Positions 45,024 through 52,457 of a stretch of DNA of 64,000 nucleotides are shown here, piece after piece. How positions within the stretch are numbered: the first letter of the stretch is position 1; each line of letters opens with the position of its first letter. The DNA is from Tissierellales bacterium (GTDB lineage Bacteria; Bacillota; Clostridia; Tissierellales; Sedimentibacteraceae): positions 248,001-312,000 of the forward strand of contig JAHDQO010000001.1 in the NCBI GenBank assembly GCA_018433765.1. The letters are read 5' to 3'. The notes beneath the pieces are model-generated. The model was not told the origin of the DNA. It was given only the letters and a program-made list of their open reading frames with translations, and made no database searches. A program made the translations under genes and the position numbers.

Positions 45024-45052
45024 ATTATACAGTCATAATTAGTAAAAATCAA
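45024..45052 (-). promoter_or_regulatory. Promoter of agcS
   Basis: Minus strand: TTGATT (45052-45047), 17-nt spacer, TATAAT (45029-45024), a full-consensus -10. Confidence 0.75.
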
Positions 45053-45053
45053 G

Positions 45054-45079
45054 TATTTATGTAATATATTACATAAATA
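45054..45079. promoter_or_regulatory. 26-bp perfect palindrome upstream of the agcS promoter
   Basis: Two 13-nt arms, TATTTATGTAATA and TATTACATAAATA, with no spacer, ending 1 base from the agcS -35 box. The inner TGTAATATATTACA has the dyad look of a dimeric regulator site. An activator or dual-regulator site is more likely than a terminator, because no gene ends here. Confidence 0.6.
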
Positions 45080-45209
45080 AATTTGAAAGGTAGTTTTAAT
45101 AAAAAAATACTTAAAAGTATTGGTATTCAACTGATTAAAGTAAAATAAATTAAAAAAATTACTTGGTTGAATAAATAGAATAAATAATAAGAATTTAAAA
45201 AGTAATTTC

Positions 45210-45260
45210 TTGACAATAAACGACTATTGTGATAGTGTAATTAATGACTATTAAAGTAGT
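45210..45260 (+). promoter_or_regulatory. Promoter with double ACTAY operator (permease operon)
   Basis: TTGACA (45210-45215), 17-nt spacer, TAGTGT (45233-45238). Operators ACTATTGTGATAGT (45223-45236) and ACTATTAAAGTAGT (45247-45260), 24 bp apart. About 20 nt upstream of the -35 also matches the lipoprotein 2 promoter (TTTAAAAAGTAA), so the whole block appears duplicated. Confidence 0.75.
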
Positions 45261-45321
45261 AGAAAAATCTTTTGCATAATCTATATGTTTTTATACTGGA
45301 GTAAGAGAAAGGATTAGCTTT

Positions 45322-46176
45322 ATGAAAATCAAAAAACAAACCATAATATTTCTATTACCAAGCTTAATAGGCTTCTCAATATTTTTTCTGATACCTTTTG
45401 TTGGTGGGATTTATTATGCTTTATTTGATAGTTCTGTTAATGGACATTTTGTAGGATTAGGAAATTTTGCTGATCTTTTGTCTAACAGTGCATTTTTAAA
45501 AGCAGCTTCAAATACATTTATTTTTATGATAATATGTGTTCCTTTAAATATGATTTTTTCTCTAGGTATCGCTCTCTTAATAAATAAAGCGGCACATAAA
45601 AATAATATGTTTCGTTCTTTTTTAATTTCTCCTTATGTTGTTCCTGTAGCCTCTATAGCTTTTTTTTGGCAGCTAGTTTTTGATTCTAATGGTCCAGCAA
45701 ACCATATTTTAAGCTTATTAAATCTTCAGTCTGTAGATTGGATGAACACTAACTTAGCAATGATAGTAATTATTATTATATATCTTTGGAAAAACATGGG
45801 ATACAATGTAGTTCTATTTCTTACAGCATTAAACAATATTCCTAAAGTATATTATGAATCTGCAAGTATTGAGGGAGCAAATAAAGTACAGCAGTTTTTT
45901 AGAATAACACTGGTGTATTTAACTCCAATGACTTTTTTTATCTTTATAATATCAATAATAAATTCATTTAAAATATTCAGAGAGGTATATCTAATATCAG
46001 GAGGATATCCTCATGAAAGTATATATATGATTCAGCATTTTATGAACAACATGTTTAGATCTCTTAATTATCCAAAACTGACGACAGCTGCATATATACT
46101 AGCTTGTATTATAATTTTATTAGTACTCATTCTGTTTGTATTTGAAAGAAAAATAAGTTCAAATTTAACACAATAG
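45322..46176 (+). CDS. Sugar-type ABC transporter permease (MalF/UgpA-like)
   Basis: 284 residues, six membrane segments. The N-terminus IIFLLPSLIGFSIFFLIP and the EAA loop SIEGANKVQQFFRITLVYL are typical of CUT1 permeases. It pairs with the next gene. No ATPase is encoded with it; CUT1 systems often borrow a shared MsmX-type ATPase. The shared operator links it to both solute-binding lipoproteins, so the functional unit is probably lipoprotein 1 or 2 plus these permeases. The ligand is unknown. Confidence 0.88.
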   Translation: MKIKKQTIIFLLPSLIGFSIFFLIPFVGGIYYALFDSSVNGHFVGLGNFADLLSNSAFLKAASNTFIFMIICVPLNMIFSLGIALLINKAAHKNNMFRSFLISPYVVPVASIAFFWQLVFDSNGPANHILSLLNLQSVDWMNTNLAMIVIIIIYLWKNMGYNVVLFLTALNNIPKVYYESASIEGANKVQQFFRITLVYLTPMTFFIFIISIINSFKIFREVYLISGGYPHESIYMIQHFMNNMFRSLNYPKLTTAAYILACIIILLVLILFVFERKISSNLTQ

Positions 46177-46192
46177 AAAGGGAGTTAACCTA

Positions 46193-47026
46193 ATGCTAAA
46201 AAAAACACTAACAACAGTATTATTATGTATATTAGTATGTATATTTATATATCCGATGGTTTTCACTATTTGCAACTCATTCATGACAGAAACAGAAATA
46301 ACAGAAAATTACGATACAAAAGATAAAGAATATATAGATATGAAGTTGATACCAGAGCAAGTAACTATTAAGCAGTATTACAGAATATTAATAAAGAATC
46401 CACAATACCTGTTTATGTTTTGGAATTCTGTAATATTAGTAGTTCCAATAACAGTAGGACAGATAATCGTTGCACTAATGGCAGCATACTTTTTCACTAT
46501 AAGTAAAAGTAAATGGAAAGAACCACTGTTTTTTATCTATATAATAGTGATGCTTATGCCCTATCAAGTAACATTGGTTCCTAACTACATAATAGCAGAA
46601 AAATTTAAATTAATAGGCAGTTATTTATCAATAATACTACCGGGAATATTCAACACATTTGGTGTTTTTTTACTTAGACAGTATATGAAAAACATACCTA
46701 CTACATATATAGAAGCAGCTAAAATAGATGGAGCAAGTTCATGGCAGATATTTAGAAAAATAATACTACCACTGTCAAAATCAGGAGTAGCAGCACTAGC
46801 CATACTAACATTCATAGACAACTGGAACATGGTAGAGCAGCCCCTTATATTCTTAAATGACCCAATAAAAGAACCATTATCCATATATTTATCAAATATC
46901 AATGCAAATGCAAAAGGAATATCATTTGCAGCATCAGTACTATACATGCTGCCAATGCTTCTAGTATTCATGTACTGGGAAAACTATCTAGTAGAAGGAA
47001 TACAGCATTCGGGAATAAAAGGATGA
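46193..47026 (+). CDS. Sugar-type ABC transporter permease (MalG/UgpE-like)
   Basis: 277 residues, six membrane segments, EAA loop AKIDGASSWQIFRKIILPL in the expected place, and the C-terminal typical YWENYLVEGIQHSGIKG. The start lies 16 bases after the first permease gene, with GGGAG upstream. The unusual insert ENYDTKDKEYIDMKLIPEQV after the first membrane segment is the periplasmic P2-like loop. Codon use becomes more A-rich from here into the adaptor genes. Confidence 0.88.
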   Translation: MLKKTLTTVLLCILVCIFIYPMVFTICNSFMTETEITENYDTKDKEYIDMKLIPEQVTIKQYYRILIKNPQYLFMFWNSVILVVPITVGQIIVALMAAYFFTISKSKWKEPLFFIYIIVMLMPYQVTLVPNYIIAEKFKLIGSYLSIILPGIFNTFGVFLLRQYMKNIPTTYIEAAKIDGASSWQIFRKIILPLSKSGVAALAILTFIDNWNMVEQPLIFLNDPIKEPLSIYLSNINANAKGISFAASVLYMLPMLLVFMYWENYLVEGIQHSGIKG

Positions 47027-47165
47027 TATAATGCAATTGATAGTTTACAGTTGATAATTGATAGTTAATGGAAGTTTTACTACGTAAAACGACAAATAAG
47101 ATTTACGAAGAATGAGTAAATTATCCATTAATTATCAACTATACATTATCAACTATCAACTATTT
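47027..47165. repeat. Mosaic palindromic repeat before the adaptor gene
   Basis: Left arm TTGATAATTGATAGTTAATG (47051-47070), core GAAGTTTTACTACGTAAAAC (47071-47090), inner module TTTACGAAGAATGAGTAAAT (47101-47120), right arm CCATTAATTATCAACTATAC (from about 47123) and CATTATCAACTATCAACT (to about 47161). The arms are inverted, so a long hairpin can form around the core. Confidence 0.8.
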
Positions 47166-47187
47166 AATAAAAGGAGATAATTATTTT

Positions 47188-48453
47188 ATGAGCAATGTAG
47201 AAAATGCAGTGAATAAGAAGCATATTAAAAAAACAATAAAGATATTTGTTATAACAATAATATTTTTAACCTTTTTTTCTAATACCATAAATAACTTTAT
47301 GCTGCCTCAAGTAGAAACAATATATGTTAATAGTGGAAATTTAGTAAAAACAGTAGATGGTAAAGGTATTGTAGAAGCAAAACAAACTTATGAATTCTAT
47401 ATTAAATCATCTATTAAAGTACTTGAAATAAACACAGAAGCAGGAGAGTTTGTAAAAAAAGGTCAGACAATTATGACACTAGATAAAACAGAATTACAAA
47501 GCCAGCTTGAAGACTCTTTAATAATATTAGAACAGAAAAAAATTTCTCTTAAAAAACTAGAAAATGCAAGCAGTGAGCTAAAACAAAAATATAAGGTAAA
47601 CATAGAAAATGCAGAAAAAGAAACTGCTAAATGTCAGGAAGACTTAAATATAGCAAAAAAACTTTATGAAGAACATATAGTAACAAAAGAAGAAATGCAG
47701 AAGTCAGAAGAAAAATTAGAAACAGCAAATAAAAATTACAGCGATCTACAATTACAAAAAGAAATAGATATAAAAAACAATGAATTAGATATTAAAAATA
47801 CAAAACTTGATATACAGTTAAAACAAAATGACATTGATTCTATAAAAGAAGAATTAAATACTATAAATAAAATCACAGCACCAACAGATGGTATAATAAA
47901 AGAAATAAACTTTGCAAAAGGTTCAATAGCCAATTCATCAAAACCATTATTTAAGATGACAGATATAAACAGTGGTTTTGAGTTAAAAATCACTGTAGAT
48001 AAAAGTAAATCTTTTTACATAGCAGTAGGTGATAAAGCAAAAGTAAATATAACATCACTAGGAGGAAAGGAACTAGAAGGTACAATTACAAATATCACAG
48101 ATAATAAGGAGAACATTGAAGATAAAAAAGAGATATATATAAATCTTCAATCAGAAGATTTAAAAGGAGGAGAACAGGCAAAACTTCATATACAAAAAGA
48201 ATCACAAAGATATGATATGCTCGTTCCAAATGAAGGTATAAGAAAAGATAGCAATGGCTATTATGCACTTATATTAAAAGAAAAAGATGGAGTATTCGGA
48301 AAAGAATATTACGTTGAAAAATCAATGATATATTGTGATGGATCTGACAATAAAAATACAGCAGTCACAAATGGATTATTCCCCCTAGATAAAGTAGTAA
48401 TAAAAAGCAGTAAACCAATATCACCAGGCTGCAGAGTAAAGCTGATGGATTAA
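47188..48453 (+). CDS. HlyD/RND-type adaptor protein (MacA/YknX-like)
   Basis: 421 residues. A single N-terminal membrane segment (about 15-34), then a lipoyl half (VNSGNLVKTVDGKGIVEAKQ...INTEAGEFVKKGQTIMTLD), a long coiled-coil hairpin (about 100-225), the second lipoyl half (ITAPTDGIIKEINFAKGS) and beta-barrel domains. MacA/YknX-like adaptors work with MacB-type ABC permeases. In Bacillus subtilis YknWXYZ protects against the SDP toxin, so an immunity or export role next to the RiPP genes is a fair inference. GGAGATAA precedes the start. Confidence 0.87.
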   Translation: MSNVENAVNKKHIKKTIKIFVITIIFLTFFSNTINNFMLPQVETIYVNSGNLVKTVDGKGIVEAKQTYEFYIKSSIKVLEINTEAGEFVKKGQTIMTLDKTELQSQLEDSLIILEQKKISLKKLENASSELKQKYKVNIENAEKETAKCQEDLNIAKKLYEEHIVTKEEMQKSEEKLETANKNYSDLQLQKEIDIKNNELDIKNTKLDIQLKQNDIDSIKEELNTINKITAPTDGIIKEINFAKGSIANSSKPLFKMTDINSGFELKITVDKSKSFYIAVGDKAKVNITSLGGKELEGTITNITDNKENIEDKKEIYINLQSEDLKGGEQAKLHIQKESQRYDMLVPNEGIRKDSNGYYALILKEKDGVFGKEYYVEKSMIYCDGSDNKNTAVTNGLFPLDKVVIKSSKPISPGCRVKLMD

Positions 48454-48469
48454 TAATGGAGATTAAAAT

Positions 48470-49861
48470 ATGAAAAAAAATAATTGTTCATCATGGATAT
48501 TAATAATAATTAGCGTCTTTCTAATAACATCAAGTATAATATTAAATAATTCACTTATATTAAAATCACAGAATATAAACAAAATACAAACAACTAATAA
48601 AATAAGTGTAAAAATAAAAAGTTATGCACAATTAAATGACAATAGTGTATTTACTTATGATGATATAGAAAAGCTACAAGATATATTACAAAGCGATATT
48701 ACATATACAGCAAATACAGAAACAGTAATAAAAGACAGCATAAAAAGTATTAATGCAGACATTGTAGGAACAAACTATAGATTCATAGATTTTTATACAA
48801 TAAATTTTAGAGATGGATACTTCTTTACAGAAGCAGACGAAGAAGAAAATGAATATAGAGCAGTAATAGATGAAAAATTAGCATGGGAACTATTTGGTAA
48901 TCTACAAGTAGCAGGAAATACAATTAAGATATTAGGAAGAGAATTTACGATAGCAGGAGTAATATCAAAGGACAACACAATAATAGGTAAGATTTCATCA
49001 TCAGATGATAAAAATATATATATTCCATTTAAAATTTTAAATGGATTAGATAAAGAAGCAAAAATATCATCTATACAAATAAAAATGCCAGAAGCACAAA
49101 TTATAGAAAACAATGCTATTACAATAAAAAAAGCACTTAGCACCATAGAAAAATTACCAGAAAATTATGACATCATAGACTACAGCATAAAGAACACATT
49201 AATAGAGCAAAAACTTCTAATAACAACATTTATTTTAGGTTTAATATGTATAATAATTATAATAAAACATTTAATAAAAACAGCAAAACAAACATATAAC
49301 TTCATAAAAATTCAGACAAAAAAAGATTACTTAACAAACATACTAAAAAATAGCTATAAAACAATACTAAAAATAATGGTTAAGATAATAGCTTTGATAA
49401 TGTGTATATATATACTGTTTAAGATAATAAAGTTTAATATATACATACCAACAGATAGAATACCTAAGGAATTAATAGACATAAATTTCTTTGGAGAATT
49501 AATAAAAAAAAGTATACTAAACTCAACTTCAAACACATCATATGCATTAAAGATATGGGAAATACAGCAAAACATAATAGAAAGATTCGTAAACATACTC
49601 TTTTATATATTAATATTAGCAATACCGTTGATGTATTTAGGATTAAATCAATTAAGGATGAAAAAAGTTTCATATGATAAAGTGGTTACAAAAATAAGCA
49701 TAGCATTTATACTATCAATAATCATATCAACATTATTTATAATATTGACAAATATGCCTCTACAATTAAATACACTTAGTTTATTTATTTTGTATTTATT
49801 TTTTATGTTAAATACAATTGCAGTTTTAGAAAAATGTGAAGAAAAAATTATTGTAGTATAA
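48470..49861 (+). CDS. MacB-core permease-like membrane protein
   Basis: 463 residues. One membrane segment near 10-28, an extracellular domain (about 30-245) with MacB periplasmic-core features (RAVIDEKLAWELFG, NTIKILGREFTIAGVI, YDIIDYSIKN), then about four or five C-terminal membrane segments. The layout is close to MacB/FtsX permeases but without an ATPase domain, and the four-helix FtsX part is divergent. It probably pairs with the adaptor gene 16 bases upstream. The ATPase (a MacB/YknY type) is not encoded nearby. Very A-rich codons. Confidence 0.75.
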   Translation: MKKNNCSSWILIIISVFLITSSIILNNSLILKSQNINKIQTTNKISVKIKSYAQLNDNSVFTYDDIEKLQDILQSDITYTANTETVIKDSIKSINADIVGTNYRFIDFYTINFRDGYFFTEADEEENEYRAVIDEKLAWELFGNLQVAGNTIKILGREFTIAGVISKDNTIIGKISSSDDKNIYIPFKILNGLDKEAKISSIQIKMPEAQIIENNAITIKKALSTIEKLPENYDIIDYSIKNTLIEQKLLITTFILGLICIIIIIKHLIKTAKQTYNFIKIQTKKDYLTNILKNSYKTILKIMVKIIALIMCIYILFKIIKFNIYIPTDRIPKELIDINFFGELIKKSILNSTSNTSYALKIWEIQQNIIERFVNILFYILILAIPLMYLGLNQLRMKKVSYDKVVTKISIAFILSIIISTLFIILTNMPLQLNTLSLFILYLFFMLNTIAVLEKCEEKIIVV

Positions 49862-49940
49862 AAAATATATATATGAGTATTATTATATTTAATAATAGAA
49901 AGTGTTAATAAATATATATAAATGTTATCCTTATATAAGA

Positions 49941-49976
49941 TATCATTACTTTTATGGTTGTAATGATACTTTTTTT
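49941..49976 (+). terminator. Terminator after the permease/adaptor operon
   Basis: TATCATTAC (49941-49949) / GTAATGATA (49960-49968), 10-nt loop, then CTTTTTTTATTT. Confidence 0.85.
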
Positions 49977-50124
49977 ATTTAAAATATAATTATGTATTTT
50001 AAATAAATATTTAATAAAATCATAATTGATTCTGTAAAAGTAAAATTAATGCAAAATATAACAAATAATGATATAATAATTATTATATTACAATAAATAC
50101 ATTTTTTATAATCGAGGTGTCGAA

Positions 50125-50850
50125 ATGGAATATAAGTTTTTAATTTGTGATGATCAGCCTTTACATTTAGACATTTTAGAAAGAAATTTAGGAAATTATT
50201 TAAATGCAAAAAATATTAATTATATGTGTAAGAGAGCAGAAACAGGAAAAGAAGTAATAAAACAATTTAAACAGTATGAATTTAATATTATATTTTTAGA
50301 TATAGGATTGCCTGACATGAAAGGTACAGATATATCTAAGAAATTAAGAAATATAAATAAAGATGTACTGATAATATTTGTAACAAGCTATGATAACTAT
50401 AAAACAGAAGCTTTCAAACAGTTTGCATTTAATTATATTGACAAACCTATAAATGTAGATGAGTTTAATGAAATAATGGACAAAGCTTTAGAAAAGATTA
50501 ATATGAGAAATTATTATATAAATGAACATAAAAAAATAAAATTAGAAACAACAGACAAAGTAATAGAACTATACTTTAAAGATATATTATACTTTGAATC
50601 AAAAGGTAAGAATTCACTAGCATATACTTATGATAATAAAAAATATCTTGTTAAGCTATTGTTTAAGGAATTAGAGAATGTTTTAGATAATAGTAATTTC
50701 TTAAAATGCCATAGAAGTTATATTATTAATATAAATAAAGTAGCTTGCTTCAATACTACAACTATAAAATTAATAAATTTAGAAAGAGAAATTCCTATAG
50801 GCAGAAAATTTAAAGAAAACGTATTTAGTATAATAGATAAAAAGATATAG
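50125..50850 (+). CDS. LytTR response regulator 2 (AgrA-like)
   Basis: 241 residues, full-length paralogue of the 33572 protein. Acidic pair Asp9/Asp10 (LICDDQP), phospho-acceptor Asp59 (IFLDIGLPD), FVTSYDN, YIDKPI, then a LytTR domain (NFLKCHRSYIININKVACF, EIPIGRKFKENVF). GAGGTG precedes the start. It probably binds the 21-bp direct repeat at 52155-52188 upstream of the secreted-protein gene; that target is inferred from spacing typical of LytTR sites. Confidence 0.92.
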   Translation: MEYKFLICDDQPLHLDILERNLGNYLNAKNINYMCKRAETGKEVIKQFKQYEFNIIFLDIGLPDMKGTDISKKLRNINKDVLIIFVTSYDNYKTEAFKQFAFNYIDKPINVDEFNEIMDKALEKINMRNYYINEHKKIKLETTDKVIELYFKDILYFESKGKNSLAYTYDNKKYLVKLLFKELENVLDNSNFLKCHRSYIININKVACFNTTTIKLINLEREIPIGRKFKENVFSIIDKKI

Positions 50851-50861
50851 AGAACATTTAC

Positions 50862-52148
50862 ATGTATAACGTATTTAAAATATTAGCTAATGTTGTAGAT
50901 ATTGGGGCTGTATATTACATAAATAATAAATTTTTTAATAAGAAAGATACGTATAAATTCGAATATATAGTAGTACTTACAATAATACAAAGCAAAATGA
51001 TGATATATATAAATATATTTGAAGGTTGTACAGGTTTATTAAATTTTATGTTTATAATTGTGACTAGTTTTGTAGTAAGTTATATATTTTATGATATAAA
51101 AATTAGAAAGTTTTTTATATTAATTTTTTCATATATATTAATATTACTCATATTGGATGTAAGTACAACTGTATTTTTAATAGAAGTATTTAAACTTCCT
51201 AAAGACTATTTACTATTAAGCAATGTATATAAAGTAATTACAATTATTATAATTAAATTTCTACAGATAATTATTATATTAGGTATGATAGCATTCTACA
51301 AGAAAAAAGAAATTAAAAATAAGTTATATGCTTATCAAATTATTTTCATACTTGTAATAAATATTCTAATACTATTATTTATTTTAAAGATACTTTCTAT
51401 CAAAATTTACAGCATACAAAATGAAGAAATATTTATTGCAGTAATAATAATAGTTATTAGTTTTATATCAATAATTATAATAAGAAAGATAATAGATTAT
51501 TCAACCAAAGAATTTTACTGGAAACTAACAGAAAAAGAATATAAAAATCAAATTAAATATTACAAAAATTATATATGTATGTTAAATGAACTAAGAGTTT
51601 TAAAACATGATTTCAATAATCACATAATCAATTTAAAAGAGTACATGTCCAATAAAGAATACAGCAAAGCATTATTATATACGGACAATTTAATATCGGA
51701 AGTTAAGAAAGCTGATAAAATAATTAAAATAGATAATGAAACTTTCTCGGTACTCATAAATTACAAATATTGTATAATGAATAAGAATAAAATTAAATTT
51801 GATTATTATATAAATGTTCTACAAGATATCCATATAAAAGCTACAGATATGACTATTATATTAGGAAACGCTCTAGATAATGCAATAGAGGCATGTAAAA
51901 AAGTTTCAATTAATAAGAGATTTATATATATGAAAGCTAATTACGGTATGGGTAAGTTAAAAATAGTGATTAAAAATTCTAAGGTTAATAAATTAAAATA
52001 CAAAAATGGAAAAATAATCACATCTAAAAATAATAAAATAGAGCACGGACTTGGTATTGATAACATATATAGAGTAGTTAATAAATATTATGGACAAGTA
52101 ACTATAAATGAAATAGAAGATGTATTTACAATAAAAATAATTATTTAA
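50862..52148 (+). CDS. GHKL sensor histidine kinase 2 (AgrC-like)
   Basis: 428 residues, paralogue of the 34308 kinase. About six membrane segments to residue ~210, phospho-acceptor His249 (LKHDFNNHI), and a GHKL ATPase domain (LGNALDNAIEACKK, GLGIDNIYRVVNKYYG). It starts 11 bases after the response regulator. The ligand is unknown. The membrane domains of the two kinases are more diverged than their catalytic parts, as expected if they sense different signals. Confidence 0.9.
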   Translation: MYNVFKILANVVDIGAVYYINNKFFNKKDTYKFEYIVVLTIIQSKMMIYINIFEGCTGLLNFMFIIVTSFVVSYIFYDIKIRKFFILIFSYILILLILDVSTTVFLIEVFKLPKDYLLLSNVYKVITIIIIKFLQIIIILGMIAFYKKKEIKNKLYAYQIIFILVINILILLFILKILSIKIYSIQNEEIFIAVIIIVISFISIIIIRKIIDYSTKEFYWKLTEKEYKNQIKYYKNYICMLNELRVLKHDFNNHIINLKEYMSNKEYSKALLYTDNLISEVKKADKIIKIDNETFSVLINYKYCIMNKNKIKFDYYINVLQDIHIKATDMTIILGNALDNAIEACKKVSINKRFIYMKANYGMGKLKIVIKNSKVNKLKYKNGKIITSKNNKIEHGLGIDNIYRVVNKYYGQVTINEIEDVFTIKIII

Positions 52149-52457
52149 CAAAAACTATGTTGTTTATTCCAAAAACCATGTTGTCTGTTCCAAAGGGGTT
52201 GTATTTAAAGATAAATGTGGTATATTGATGTCAATAAGATGTATATTATAGAAAATATAACAAAATATAGCATTAAAAATACTATTGCATTATACATCTT
52301 AATTATTAACTAAAGAGGGTGGTACAAATGGAGAGAGAAATAAGGTACTTTCATTACTATTACTATTAGTTGTTAATGTACAATCAATTGAAAGTATCTG
52401 GATATAAGTAAATATAAATGATTTTAAAATAATTTACAATTAGAAGGAGGTTTTACA
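52149..52457 (+). promoter_or_regulatory. Regulated promoter and structured leader of the secreted-protein gene
   Basis: Two direct repeats (ACTATGTTGT at 52155-52164 and ACCATGTTGT at 52176-52185, period 21 bp) precede a promoter TTGTAT (52200-52205), 16-nt spacer, TATATT (52222-52227). The transcript would begin near 52234, right before a stem AAGATGTATA (52237-52246) / TATACATCTT (52291-52300). A 13-codon frame (52328-52369) and a second stem GGTACTTTCA (52344-52353) / TGAAAGTATC (about 52389-52398) follow before the gene. Confidence 0.55.
52328..52369 (+). CDS. Possible 13-residue leader peptide, Tyr-rich
   Basis: MEREIRYFHYYYY, 13 codons plus stop, with a well placed AGAGGGTGGT ribosome site. 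Five of its last seven residues are Tyr, with one Phe and one His. The aromatic codons overlap a stem (52344-52353). It could be a translated regulatory leader, a signalling peptide or chance; nothing beyond the ribosome site supports it as a gene. Confidence 0.35.
   Translation: MEREIRYFHYYYY

Larger units (their letters stand above)
44876..45321. other. Divergent regulatory gap between agcS and the permease genes
   Basis: No gene. From left to right: the agcS 5' leader (about 140 nt, no riboswitch recognised), the agcS promoter (45024-45052), a 26-bp palindrome (45054-45079), a plain AT-rich stretch, then the permease promoter with double operator (45210-45260). Confidence 0.7.

Noticed and set aside
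45192-45260. LytTR direct repeats as the shared operator
   Set aside because: The motif is a dyad (inverted) with a 23-24 bp period, not a pair of direct 9-mers; it was kept as a separate regulator site.
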